NCBI GenBank assembly: GCA_032622095.1 | Contig: CP136066.1 | Coordinates: forward strand, 168,404,664-168,468,663 | Origin: Siphonodentalium dalli | Taxonomy: Eukaryota; Mollusca; Scaphopoda; Gadilida; Siphonodentaliidae | Length of the DNA: 64,000 bases | Reading direction: 5' to 3' | In this document: positions 22,604 to 33,808 of the stretch, piece after piece | Layout: each line of letters begins with the position of its first letter | Position numbering within the stretch: the first letter of the stretch is position 1 | Position numbers and translations under genes: made by a program | Notes under the pieces: generated by a model | Databases searched by the model: none | The model's input: only the letters and a program-made list of their open reading frames with translations | Told to the model about the DNA's origin: nothing

Positions 22604-23074
22604 TTATTCTTCTTCTCTTATAGTTTTATTGATATCACTGAATATATGCTTGAAGATTGACCACTGGTTCAAATTTAACGGAATACCTATAATCGTCGGA
22701 GTGTTATTCACAACTCGCCTAATGTCTGTATAAATGTGTCCTTGATTATTACATAATGTAACAGTAATGTTTGATCGTATTGTCCACTTTTTCACGAAAA
22801 CACACGGGTGTTGTTCGTAATCATTGGGGTGTGACATATTAGTATGAAGTAATTCATAGTCAACCGACTCACGCCGTATCTTCTTTGGAACTAAAATAAA
22901 TGGTAGTGACACAGTGATTACCATAATAGTAATTCCTATCCATTTAAGGAGATTCATATATAGACGACCACGTTCTGTTTGAAACGTATTCGTCAATGTA
23001 CCTGTTCTATTATCCATGATTGTAATTGTTCTCGTGTACAACTTACTCTTATTAATTTTGATATCTGGCGACAT
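22604..23074 (-). CDS. Single-pass membrane protein of a virus-like gene block
   Basis: Complete frame of 156 codons from ATG at 23074. An in-frame ATG at codon 20 is an alternative start. Residues about 44-63 (WIGITIMVITVSLPFILV) form one clear transmembrane helix. It is preceded by a short basic/polar N-terminus and followed by a ~90-residue domain with two NxT sites (NITV, NKTI) and two or more cysteines. The likely topology is type II with an external C-terminal domain. It is the most upstream of three tandem minus-strand ORFs. Its 5' end meets the 122-bp repeat locus at 23085, so any further upstream genes of the block are gone. No homologue recognised; a small virion or host membrane protein are both possible. 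Confidence 0.5.
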   Translation of the reverse strand: MSPDIKINKSKLYTRTITIMDNRTGTLTNTFQTERGRLYMNLLKWIGITIMVITVSLPFILVPKKIRRESVDYELLHTNMSHPNDYEQHPCVFVKKWTIRSNITVTLCNNQGHIYTDIRRVVNNTPTIIGIPLNLNQWSIFKHIFSDINKTIREEE

Positions 23075-23084
23075 CAGACTCTAA

Positions 23085-23426
23085 AATCCATGAATTAAAT
23101 TTAAAAATAACACTATGTATCAAATTTCGTCGAAATCCCGTCAAAATTCGCGATTTGACCTTGAATTGACAATTTTGAAGGTCAATGTCAGGTCGGGATA
23201 ACGATTTGACCCGCCCAGAAGACTCCCCGGACAAAAGTACCTTTAGTTACCAAATTTCGTCGAAATCCGTCCCGTTTTACCCGATTTGACCTTGAATTGA
23301 CCTTTTTGAAGGTCAAGGTCGGGTCGGGGTCACGATTCGACCCGTCCAAAATCATCCCTGGAAAAAATTACCCCTAGGTATCAAATTTCGTCAAAATCCG
23401 TCGGGCAGTTTTCCCGGCCATAGCTA

Positions 23427-23457
<31 letters not shown>

Positions 23458-23525
23458 CACACCTTCACACCCTCACACACACAGACAGACAGACACACAG
23501 AAGTCCCAAAATATATAGTAGATAA
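23085..23525 (+). repeat. ~122-bp repeat units, second locus, ending in (CA)n and a TATATAGTAGAT tail
   Basis: About three units carry TCAAATTTCGTCGAAATCC, GATTTGACCTTGAATTGAC and AAGGTCAAGGTCGGGTCGGG, as at 2320-2680. The last unit passes into TTTTCCCGGCCATAGCTAAC, a (CA)n run (about 23426-23456), a GACAGACAGA run and AAAATATATAGTAGAT. The ordered tail suggests this end is the 3' terminus of an element family (inference). Confidence 0.75.
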
Positions 23526-23735
23526 CACAAATGCGTGTTGCTAAGCTATATATTTTGATTGCGCGAAATTCTGAAACTGCAAGGTTATTCAGCTGAATGA
23601 TCTCACTTCCCAAATTGACATCGCTCCTGTGAAAACAATGTGTTCACAGTAACGTTTTAATTTCATTTGTACACACCTTAGTAAGTTGGTGGATATATTT
23701 CTGTATATATTTTCAAGATGGGGTCTCTCTCTCCA

Positions 23736-23919
23736 TTGCTCTTTGCGCATGAGTTTGATATAGTATGGCGCTAAATTTAGTACAATACCATACACAAGTA
23801 TAGTAGTGTGCTAAATTGTGTGCCAAATTGCTCTTTGCGCATGAGTTTGATATAGTATGGCGCTAAATTTAGTACAATACCATACACAAGTATAGTAGTG
23901 TGCTAAATTGTGTGCCAAT
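23736..23919 (+). repeat. Perfect or near-perfect 92-bp tandem duplication
   Basis: GCTCTTTGCGCATGAGTTTG at 23738 recurs at 23830, with the intervening 92 bp essentially identical. It contains a small palindromic play on GTGCTAAATT/AATTTAGCAC. Probably a very recent duplication. Confidence 0.9.
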
Positions 23920-24831
23920 TTAGCACAATACAATACCAATATTCGACAGAGATCTTGAACAATCAGAAGACGCCATTTCTGGATGACGTGAAATATTCAT
24001 TTGTAGAAATTGTGTCGGCCGCACTAGCTAATAAATGGACGCGAACTAATTTGTTTATTAAGTGTTTATTACCGAAATAAGAATGTGTGATATGTGAACA
24101 ATTTACATAAAGTATAATCAAAATTAGGTCAATGGATCACGGAGGGGGGGGGGGCAAACAAAGATACATCTATGAATACACGACATTGGCATGCACACTA
24201 CAAACGAAACAGGCAATACGCCTGTGTGCAGTCATAACGCCTATGTGCGTCTGTCCTGCCCTCGACCGACTAACAGCAACACCGTTGGTGGCGTCTGTGG
24301 TTATTAACTGAAAGTGACCAGCTCTCCCGACGTTCTCATGCATGTATGTATGTCAATTAAGTTACCTAGCACGAACCAAGGTGACCACTGTTCAACCACG
24401 TGGAGATCGAATCTCGTTAAGAGGTCAGAACGATCTAGTAAATCTGCAACTTTAAATTTTGAGATAATAATTTGTCATGGTTTGTTTTATTTGAGATATT
24501 TGTCATGGTTATTTGAGACATTTGTCATGGTTTTTCGTGTTGAAGTAAAAAGTATATGCCACCACAATCCATATAACACAGCAGATTTATAATTAGCATT
24601 CAAATATATTTCGGTTTGCTCGGAGTAAATGGAATATATTTATCAGTTGATTACATTCTTCAGAGGGCTAATGATTTTTCGGGAACTCTTTTGACTCTAA
24701 TATACATGTAGTAACGTGTATAATCACAGTTTATCCACCGCTCAGTACGTCTATTGCCTACACCAAGCCTGCCCAAAATAAACGTTACGTCTATCACGTC
24801 AATGTAGCTTTATTAGGTCAACGTAGCTTTA
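23920..24831. other. Intergenic, no gene recognised
   Basis: Includes a G-run near 24143-24153 and a triplicated short GAGA-ATTTGTCATGGTT motif near 24460-24535. No supported gene. Confidence 0.4.
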
Positions 24832-25351
24832 GGGGCTTGTTACATGAGCCGGGACAACTCGGTTAGCCGGGACAACCCGGTCTGCCGGGACAACACAATC
24901 ACGCTGTGATGTGAGCCGAGACAACTCGATTCCCGGGACAACTCCGTTGACGTTCACACAACTAGCTATCCATCTAGCTGTCAATCACGCGTCACGACGT
25001 CGGTCCATAATGTCGGCACGCCCATAACTGAGTGGCTTGGGTTGTCACTAAACGTCACTCACACGACGCGATCATTTTATTGGCTAACGTCATGTCAAGT
25101 TACAACGAATGGTGTTACGTTCCAGACTTTCATCCCGGCTAGCCGGGATGACTCGCTGTTACGTGATCCGAGGTGTCCCGGCTAACCGAGTTGTCCCGGT
25201 TAGGCGGGACAAGACAACTCGGTTTGCAGAGTTGACACGGCTCATGTAACAGCACACCATTATTTCAGTGAGAAAGCACGAAGGACCGAGGCACCCGGCA
25301 GACCGGGTTCTCCCGGCTAACCGAGTTGTCCCGGCTCATGTAACAAGCCCC
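24832..25351. mobile_element. PIF/Harbinger-like MITE, 520 bp, TTA target duplication
   Basis: The left end GGGGCTTGTTACATGAGCCG and the right end are inverted repeats over about 60 bp. The arms are rich in CCGGGACAACTCGGTTAGCC blocks that also recur inside. TTA flanks both ends (24829-24831 and 25352-25354). A 3-bp TWA duplication and ends starting GGG are established hallmarks of PIF/Harbinger elements. No transposase frame is present, so this is a non-autonomous copy. Its GC content is clearly higher than the surroundings. Intact ends and target site suggest a fairly young insertion. Confidence 0.88.
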
Positions 25352-25354
25352 TTA

Positions 25355-25758
25355 TTAGGTTAGTACTACTTTCATGACGTAATTGCATATGGAAATTGCG
25401 CAGGTAACTAGGGACGTCAACCGACCTAAATGACGTCATTGTGATTTTGGGAGGTTTTTATCGTCCATAATTCACCGCAATTAATACAAAATTCGTAAAC
25501 GGTTATGCGTTTTCGTCCTAAAATATCTATAAATCTATAGTACAAGCAAGGCCAGCTTAGAATAACTATAAAAACCCGATGAACTAATTCGCTCTGATCG
25601 GCACGCCGGTTTTTCCAAGTCATGAATACTAATTAGTTTGCTTGACCTAATAAATGTAAGGGCGCCATCGAAGTAACGAATGTAAAACTGAGGAAAATGA
25701 CAGATTTACTTCACAAAATGCAAGTTTTGTGCGATGGATAAACAAAATATGTAGCTAT
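25355..25758. other. Intergenic, no gene recognised
   Basis: A 65-codon minus frame (25623-25426) has no recognisable features. Confidence 0.4.
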
Positions 25759-25881
25759 TGTTGTCGTTTAAACTGTTTATTTCCGCTCGGGGGGTTTGGC
25801 ATCTATTGGACTCTGTAGAGCCTCGCCCAATATATGCCCAAATCCCCCTCACGGGCATAACAGTTTAAGCTACGACACTTC
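25759..25881. repeat. Imperfect hairpin of about 120 bp
   Basis: The left arm GTCGTTTAAACTGTTTATTT and the right arm, read in reverse complement as GTCGTAGCTTAAACTGTTAT, pair imperfectly. The pairing extends through the CCGCTCGGGGGGTTTGGC region. Probably a small foldback MITE. Confidence 0.55.
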
Positions 25882-27644
25882 TATTCAACACGGTCTATAC
25901 TAAACACTCAATGGCGAGTAGGTCCCTTAGGGAATGTTATGTTCATGTGTTGAATTATCTGAACATGTCCCGCTCATGCATATTTATCCATAATCACTTG
26001 TATTGTCTTTGCATTTATCTGTCGTCTTCGTTTTTTGTGCTCATCCCTCCAAATGAATAGACCATTCCAATATGTAATGTTACAACTGAATGGGAGATTC
26101 CATTTTCTAAAGAAAGGGTTAAATATGGTGCATCTCCTACCTGAACTGTAATTGTAATCATAAATTTAAATATGTAATTTTAATATAAAGTGTGTTTCAA
26201 AAGGTCTTGGCTCATTCGAGCTTCCAAATTATATATACGTAATTTGTAAGCAGCTATAAAGATAGGTTGAGAAATACGCGATATATTGATTTTTGGATAG
26301 GTGGTAGTTCATTTATTTATTGACCTATTTCGATACCGGGAAAAATTCCAAAGCGAATATTATTAGGTTTATTTTGTAGCCCAATCCGCCATGTGGCTTT
26401 AAAATAACGCAATCTTCGTCTTCAATGATATTCCGATTTAAATTCCATAAAATCCTACTAGCCTGAATGGAGATATTGTCAATGTCATAATTGTAGCGAA
26501 TACAGTTATATGAAACGGGACCCCCCACTCAGGCCCACTGGTTAATTTTGAATCGTTATGAATGACTCCAAATGGAAAGAGCTGTAGATCGTACTGCTTT
26601 ACATGTAAACTGATATGACACATGCGGTGCTCCCACTAGTTGCTAAACGGATGTGACCTAATATGTTGGTTGAACAGCACCGGTCACCCAGTTGATACAC
26701 GAATATGGTACATTTATTTGTAGAACATCGCATTGCTCGAACTAGTTGACACATCGAGTTGTAGAACGTAACTTTTCAGGATTTAGTCGCAGATATGGCT
26801 TGTTGCCATTCATCGGAAAGCCCTCACATAGACACATCTATTTCCAAAAACAAAACCAGACCATAGCACGTTGTACATGTAGAAGTGACCAGACCAGATT
26901 TGTGGTGGGACATTATTCTCCCTTGTAGCTTCAACCACGTCTTGCTTTAGTCACACAGTTGATAGCATGCTTCATCGCGTTCTTCTGCCGCTCACACGTG
27001 ATGTGCCGAGTATCATTGAGGAACGTATTTCTATTGGCGCTCCGTACCCTGTGCCATCATGCTGAGTGCGAACTTCAATTGCTGCCGTTCCTGAAAAAGA
27101 AACATACATGCCGCGTTCGCCATCATATGCGTGACAGTGCATTATCTATCTATCTACTATATAATTTGAGACTTCCGTATATATATATGTGTGTATGTAC
27201 TTCATGGAATCGAAAACGCGGGTACAGATTGAGCTCAAATTTCGTATATAAGTGTAAAAACCCACGGACACCGTCGTGGTCGCGTTTTGGAGAAGCTCAG
27301 AGCACCCGTTCTCCAATCTCAGTCACAAAAAACGGCACTGCGGTGGTTAATCAAGTGATAATTTAATGAGCGTTTGTTTTTGACGCATCGCTATACAGAG
27401 CGTCTGTTTACCATTCAACGTTATTAGCATATGCAGAGAGATATACGGGAACAATAATTTTCAGTGGTTTCCAATGCGGGGAGATTTATTGGATGCCATA
27501 GTACTCTTACAACATCATTGTTATAGTATGTATGACACTTAGGTCAGGGCTTAGGGGGGGGGGGGGGTAGTTAGTGTGGATATAGGCATAATGCTTCTCA
27601 GAAATCCCGGTTACAAACCAACACTCACAATTTCGTCTTTTGCA
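25882..27644. other. Intergenic, no gene recognised
   Basis: Several frames of 60-135 codons exist (for example 26959-27366 plus) without domains. The distal part of that frame overlaps low-complexity TATC/TATA tracts. A G-run sits at about 27555-27567. Confidence 0.35.
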
Positions 27645-27925
27645 TCAGATACCAACACCTCGACCGATCGGGACGAAACTTGGTACGTGAGTGTAGTTTG
27701 ACCAGGTGGTCGTCGTTGTCGTATTGGCGATCCCGTGCGACGCATGCGCAGACGAGATCTCGGAAATGGGTGGAGCTATCGACTTGAAATTTGGTATGTG
27801 AATGTATCTTGCCCCGGATACGAATTTTATCGGGTCGCCGAGCCCGTGCGACGCCAGGTTCGCGCATGCGCAGACCAGATATTGGAAACGGGTGGAGCTA
27901 CCGACTTGAAATTTGGTTTTTGAAT
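27645..27925 (+). repeat. GC-rich ~121-bp repeat units
   Basis: GCATGCGCAGACNAGAT-T-GGAAA, then GGGTGGAGCTA and CGACTTGAAATTTGG occur at about 27740 and again 121 bp later. A more diverged first unit starts near 27650 (GACGAAACTTGGTACGTGAG). Open frames on both strands here are repeat-driven. Confidence 0.7.
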
Positions 27926-28084
27926 AGCCCGGACAACGTCGGGCTCAACAATGTTTCATCGGGTCAGTTCTTTCCGCCCGATGTACCTTAAATCTTTTAG
28001 GGACGGGTACCATAATTTCTCTTGATTAAAAAGGCACAAAAAATGTCATGTTTCTGACCAACGCCGCCAGTGGCGGGCTAACCT

Positions 28085-28285
28085 GCTAGTATTATATATA
28101 TGCGAGTCGCCCATACGAGCCTCGCATATATAAGATAATGAACTGGCTAACAAGTTCAAGGTAAATATTGTTAAGCCAATGCATTCTCTTATATGTGCGA
28201 TGCTTCCTATATGGGAGATATAATATATATAATAGAATGTATTTGCACAATATTTTCGCATAATTTCAGGGAGTTCCAGTCATGG
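28085..28285 (+). mobile_element. Hairpin-rich TTAA-family MITE, degraded copy
   Basis: It shares TATATATGCGAGTCGCCCAT, GAGCCTCGCATATATAAGA, AAGGTAAATATTGTTAAGCC and the right-end GGGAGTTCCAGTCATG with 37969-38200. The outermost TTAA ends are not clear. Confidence 0.65.
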
Positions 28286-28309
28286 AAAAAACACTTGGGT
28301 AGAAGGGCA

Positions 28310-28560
28310 GAACTTATCGGGTTATGGACTTATGTTTACGCTTGTGTAAGTATGGTTCGGAGTGACATCTAGCGGATGCGGGAGGAATATATATGAGAGA
28401 ATAAAATAGACACTGGGACTTTGCATACAATAATCGTGACACCTCTTCCCTATGATTTTATGAGGTAAAATAGCCATGGCACAGGAATTAACCCTTTGTA
28501 GTGAACTTTGAATGTTTTTGGTGTGGTCTATTATAGGACAGTATTTTTTTATGCTGTTCT
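28310..28560 (+). repeat. Dispersed repeat pair, copy 1 (other copy 32360-32625)
   Basis: GGTTCGGAGTGACATCTAGC, GGAGAGAATAAAATAGACAC (slightly varied), CACCTCTTCCCTATGATTT and GGCACAGGAATTAACCCTTT follow in the same order at both loci. The copy at 32360-32625 has about 40 extra bases after ACTGGG. Confidence 0.8.
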
Positions 28561-29089
28561 GACTCTAGTTACGAAAGCACAAGATTTAAAGGCGAATTCC
28601 CTGCGTAAAAAGTTTCCCCAAATGTCAATTCTTCATATTTAAAGAAAATTTTGGACCCAAAATTTATATTGCCAAGTATACGCTAAAACGTTAGCACTTA
28701 GGCTTATGGAAATCATTTACACCAGTGTAACCTAAAGGGAAAAAATTAGCTTTTTGGCATTTTTGATTCCTGGCAGTCACTTTAAAGTATTTTAACATTT
28801 TTCACAGCCTGGTCTTTCAGTCCAATGAATCTCTCATGCATGGTGTGGCTATTCTTGCTGCTGATGTCTTCTTTCACTAACATCAGCCAAAAAAAAAAGT
28901 ATGATTTTTCATTAAAAAATGCCAATTTTTCAAGGTATTTTCTAAATATTTCAAGGTGGTAATAGTCACATGATAATGCAAATGACCCATAACATGAGCA
29001 TGTCAATGGCACACATATCAGTTGTTATAAGAAGATAGATAATCTAACAAGTATTTTGGATTTTATAGCCAGTGACATACATATATATC
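28561..29089. other. Intergenic, no gene recognised
   Basis: A 76-codon minus frame (29012-28782) lacks domains. Confidence 0.4.
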
Positions 29090-30880
29090 TATATTTGCGA
29101 ATGTCTGTCTGTCTGTCTGTGTTCTATAGAAATTCACAGGGACCACCTAGATGGCAAAAAGGGGTATAATAGGGGTAACGTTTTACGACAAAGATAATGG
29201 CGAGGGTTAGAATTTTCTAAAGTGACGCCGTTGTTGTCAGGGGCAGAAAAGGGGAAGGGGCAGAAAAATACTTTGTGGCCGATTGCCACCAAACTTATAT
29301 ATAATCATCCCCATAATATGAGGAATCTAAATATGTCAAAAGTGCCCATAAGTTCGCGTCAGGAATGCCCGGAAGGGGAGAGTGGCACCAAAATAGATCA
29401 TAATAATTTTAGCGCCCAAATCCACCAAATTGATGCACATTCGTCTGAGATCTTCTCCATGATACAAGGAATCTTATTGTGTGATTTAAAGACGCCAAAT
29501 TGGTGTCGTTGGGATGAGAGATTGGGGGGGGGAAGCGGTGGGTGGGTACTAAATCTGATAAGAATTGGTTTAGTCGCCGATTACCACGAAACTTATACAA
29601 ATTCATCCCATGGTATGAGGTGTCTAATGGCGTGGCTTAAAGCTGTCAAAAATGGCGTCATTCGAGTCAGGTGTGCACTGAAAGGGAGAGGGGCACCAAA
29701 ATTGATTCGCAATATTTTTAGCGCCAATTTCCACCAAATTGATACACATTCTTATCTATGATATGAGGAATCTAATCGTGTGATTTTAAAGACGTCATAT
29801 TGGTGCTGCTTTGGTGTGATATGGGGGTGTGGTGGGGTTGATCACTAAATTTGATAAAAATTTGTTTAGTCGCGGATTAGCACCAAACTTACAAATAATA
29901 ATCTCCATGATACCAGGAGTCTAATTGTGTGGTTTAAAGTGGGGCCATTCGAGTCAGGGGTGACTAAAGGGTGAGAGGGACACAAACGTTGATAAACAAT
30001 ATGTTAGCGCCGATTTCCACCTGATTGATACATATTCTTCTCCGTGATACGAATAATCTACTCGTGTGGTTTAAATGCGCAAAATTGGTGCCTTTTGGGT
30101 GAGAGATATGCATTTGATACGAATTTGTATACTCGCCACTTTTCATCAATTTTATAAATATTCATCTCTATAATGAGTCTAAATGTGTGGTTTAATGATG
30201 TCAAAAGTGGCGCCGATTGAGTCCGAAATAGGGACGGGAGGGTCATCAAAAACTTATAAAAATATGTTTAGTGCCAATTACCATCAAACTCATACACGTT
30301 CTTCTCGAATGATACAATGAATAAAATATTTGCGAATATTTGTCTGTGTTCTATATATAACTTTAAGGGTACAATCGAGATGGCACCAAGGCGGTCTAAC
30401 AGGGCTAACTTTTTACGAGTAAGATAATGGTGCGGGTTAAAATTTTCTAAAGTGACGTTGTTGGTGTCAGGGGAAGGGCTTTTTTTTAGAGCAGATTTCG
30501 ACCAAATTGATATATTATTCTTCTCCGTGATACGAGGAACATAAGAACATAAACGTGTCATTTAAAGACGCATGCATGAGTCTAATAGTGACAAAAATGG
30601 CGCGGTTCAAGTCATGCATGAGGGGAGTTGCATCAAAGTTGATACAAATATATTTAGCACTGATTCCACCAAATTCATGCACGTTCTTCTCTAATGATAA
30701 ATCACATTTGGTGTCGTTTGGGTCATGGATGGCGAGAGGAGATTCGCCAGCATTTATAAGATTGTTCAATTCGCCGATATCCAACAAATTTATATGGTCA
30801 TCTCCCAGGCCATCTCCATGTCGTTCTAAGGAGTTTTTGGCATTCCAATTTCACAATCTCGACAAATGGTGACCGACTTA
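29090..30880 (+). repeat. Degenerate ~150-bp tandem array (nucleosome-length)
   Basis: A module containing GCGCCAATTTCCACCAAATTGATACACATTC, AT-ATATGAGGAATCTAAT, GTGTGGTTTAAAG and a G-rich AGGGGAGAGGGGCACCAAA recurs about every 147-150 bp through most of the array, with shorter spacing in the last units. The AGG-TCTAAT landmark falls near 29320, 29467, 29617, 29767, 29917, 30052 and 30172. The leading segment 29100-29240 (GTCTGTCTGT, CACC-AGATGGC, GATAATGGCGAGGGTTA) is duplicated at 30335-30475. Open frames here, including a 179-codon plus frame, are by-products of the repeat. Confidence 0.82.
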
Positions 30881-32359
30881 AGTCACTTAAACAATTATAT
30901 CTTCTCAACTGTCATATTTATATGGGGATGGAAATCATGACATTCCTATAATGATCTAGCAACACAGATACACAGAAGAAAGCATTAAAAGTATATTTAT
31001 ATCAATCTATTTAAGAGATACATATATTCATTCAAACTGAGGGACCTTGAATCGTCAGAGGATTGCATATTATAATGGCTCATGTATATATATTATAATA
31101 TGATTGAGTCTGTCCCATTCAATATCGTTTCCACAAAAAAAGTTACAATTGCTATGAGATATGAAAATGTAGAGCAGGCCTGTTCAAAAATAGTGGTCAC
31201 AGTGTGCAGTCAAATATGGTTACTTCTGAGATCAAGAAAAGGGCAGTCCGTAGCACATGACTTTTCAGGATCCTCCAATAGTGACATCTGGCAAGGGTAT
31301 ATCTGCCCGATACAGAGGATTTTTTTCATTTTTTAGAACAGACTCATCGCCTAACATAAACAACTCAAAATCTCGTCGTTTCGGGCACATGTAGCTGCTA
31401 TACGTGCATAACATCATTTCTTTTAAACTGAAAATGATTAGCCAGTATATAGCACCAGAACAAAGGAGCACCTGGACATCTTTAAAACATCTGTATCTTC
31501 AAGAAGATATGATAAACTAGATTGATTGATTGATTGATTGATACATCTCTATGTAAACACAATTGTCGTCTTTTATTTTTTCGAACTAATATGTTTATGA
31601 TGTTCATGTTTCATGCTATAACGTCTGAATTATACGCAGTTGTAAATAAATGAATACTTCTTTATTGTGGGACGGATTAAACGCGATAAACAAAATGATA
31701 ATCGCTCCGACCTGCCAATACTTATATTCCATGTGTAAGAATAATCTTTTGTGATGCCACCAAATATCAACTTTCACATTACTTTAACATTGGCAACGCC
31801 GGGTAACCCTGCTAGTATATCATAAAAGCGTGTCATTTCCCCTGGTGGGTATGGCCATTTGAATGTTAATAACACTAAAACTTGGACACATTTAAGAAAA
31901 TGCTTCAGCAAATAAAAGAGAACATATCTTTGTTCAACTAATTCAATATACACCCACATCCAGTTATCTTGGATCACCCTTGCAGACCTGAACATGTCAT
32001 ATTTTAGTCTTCCATGTGCTGATAAAGTCATGTGCTTGATGCTCAGTTGATCAGATCTTAACTCAATGACCTCACATCACCAGAAGTTCTTTCATGGAAA
32101 GAATCTTGTATAGTCTTCCATAACTGATCCAAGTTTGCAACACCAGACCACAAAAACTGTGTGAAAATGGGGCCTGAACATGACTTGTGGTGGAAAAATT
32201 CGCTTTTTTTGATTAATATTGTGTTAAACGGGGTGGGGTTTAATTGTGTGTGATAAATACAGAACCACAGAAGTGATAATGTTTTTGAACACATTTTTTC
32301 CATTCATGGGTAATTCTGAAGAAATATAGGGTGTTATAATTATTCCGCGAAAAAGCGGG
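30881..32359. other. Intergenic, no gene recognised
   Basis: Contains a (GATT)n microsatellite near 31518-31542. Short frames on both strands lack domains. Confidence 0.4.
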
Positions 32360-32625
32360 CTATCGCTTTATGTTACACTGGTGTAAATATGGTTCGGAGT
32401 GACATCTAGCGGATGCGGGGGGAATATATAGGAGAGAATAAAATAGACACTGGGCCCTGATTGGTCAATAGCCTTGTGTGTGTTTTGCATAAAATAATGG
32501 TCACACCTCTTCCCTATGATTTCCCATAGGTAAAATAACCATTGGCACAGGAATTAACCCTTTTGTAGTGAAGTTTGAATATTTTGGTGTGGTCTAAAAT
32601 ATGATAGTATTTTTATGCAGTGTCA
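32360..32625 (+). repeat. Dispersed repeat pair, copy 2 (other copy 28310-28560)
   Basis: Same ordered blocks as copy 1, with an added segment containing GATTGGTCAATAGCC. The boundaries are approximate and no termini are visible. Confidence 0.8.
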
Positions 32626-33054
32626 TCTGCGCTTGCAAGATATTATTTTGAAATTGCTACGATAACTTGTTTCTATTTCAAATATTTCTCAACTGTAACA
32701 TAGATATATCAGGTGGAACAGTTTATTAGTAACATTCGCTCTGTCATGGTCATTTTTTGTTTTGAAAATGGTCAAGATCAAAATGAGACCAAGGTGCATA
32801 ACTCTTGACAAATTATACGAAGAAGTTAAATTACAGACATTTGATTACACCTAACATTTCTGTCGAAAATAAAACATGCCTGATGGGACATATTCCAAAG
32901 GTAATGGCTCAACACAGATTTGAAGTACAGTACCCCCTGCCAGGTTGTCCAAAATTGCTGGAAATTGTGTATTGCTACCTTGTCTTAAACCGCTGTTTGA
33001 ATAATAGTTTTAACTCAATATCACAAGTCTAAGTTAAGCATTCTTTGTCTTCGA
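32626..33054. other. Intergenic, no gene recognised
   Basis: A 75-codon plus frame (32805-33032) shows no recognisable features. Confidence 0.35.
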
Positions 33055-33290
33055 TATAAACCCGGTCCAGCCTGACCATAGTTTAACAGTAGAGTCTATA
33101 TATCGACAAGAGAAATAATCGTAAATACATAATGCAAACCACCGCGTTCCATCGCTCGAAATATATTGTCAGCACCCTACAACCAATTTTTGCGCCAAAC
33201 ATCGAACGTGTGATCGAGCTACAATCGAGGACAAAACAACTATTTTTATAGAACGTTTTGAAATTTTCAGTATGGTGTTATATTCCCCAA
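33055..33290 (+). mobile_element. Degraded relative of the GATTCGTCATCTC MITE
   Basis: TAAACCCGGTCCAGCCTGACC, GTTTAACAGTAGAGTCT and ATCGACAAGAGAAATAATCG align with 45137-45215 of the copy at 45124-45449. Neither terminus is preserved. Confidence 0.55.
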
Positions 33291-33476
33291 AACTAAACTA
33301 ATATGTGTGCAATATGAGTCACAAGGGAGAGTTAATTCGGACACGATTCATTGACCCATTAGTTGATCATCCAATTGGTAATGGTCGTATCTTAACGGCT
33401 GTTATATTGTGGCCGAACCATTTCATGTTGGACATAAAAACTTGGGGTTAAACTCGTAATCACTCAACGACAAACG

Positions 33477-33795
33477 GGGGGGGGGGGGCTCGGTGGCTCA
33501 ATCGGTTAGGGGTACAACTCCAAGCCGTTTCGCCTTCCAGCGCTGGCGATAAGGGTTCAAATCCACATGTTTCCATCGTGGACTTTGTAACTCGAAATCG
33601 TTATCTGGGAAAGTTGCCAGTTACATGCCGATGGCCGGTGGTTTGCCGCACATGGTCGACGAGTTTATCAGCCATTGAAATCACTGTTAGATTAGCCGTA
33701 AGTGTGCGGATTTCCTCCACCATTAAAACTGGCAATGTCGTGATATGGCCTTAGTGGCTAAAACGACATAAAACCCCAATCAATCAATCAATCAA
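33477..33795 (+). mobile_element. tRNA-derived SINE with perfect 13-bp target duplication
   Basis: The head carries a box-A-like TGGCTCAATCGGTTAGGGG and a box-B GGGTTCAAATCC at tRNA spacing, as expected for an RNA polymerase III promoter. A central domain (GTTGCCAGTTACATGCCGAT, GGCCGGTGGTTTGCCGCACA) and a 3' part (ATGGCCTTAGTGGCTAAAAC) end in an (AATC)n tail. TCAACGACAAACG occurs at 33464-33476 and again at 33796-33808. The identical flanking copies indicate a recent insertion. Between the left duplication and the head is a G-run. A partner LINE would share the 3' end; none in this window does visibly. Confidence 0.93.
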
Positions 33796-33808
33796 TCAAC
33801 GACAAACG

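Noticed and set aside
27625-27991. GC-rich frames that looked coding
   Set aside because: They are driven by the ~121-bp GC-rich repeat units.
29222-29761. 179-codon plus-strand frame
   Set aside because: Lies wholly inside the ~150-bp tandem array, with repeat-derived composition and no domain.
33488-33560. Possible functional tRNA gene
   Set aside because: The A and B boxes are present, but it continues into a SINE body with tail and target duplication, and a full cloverleaf is not convincing.
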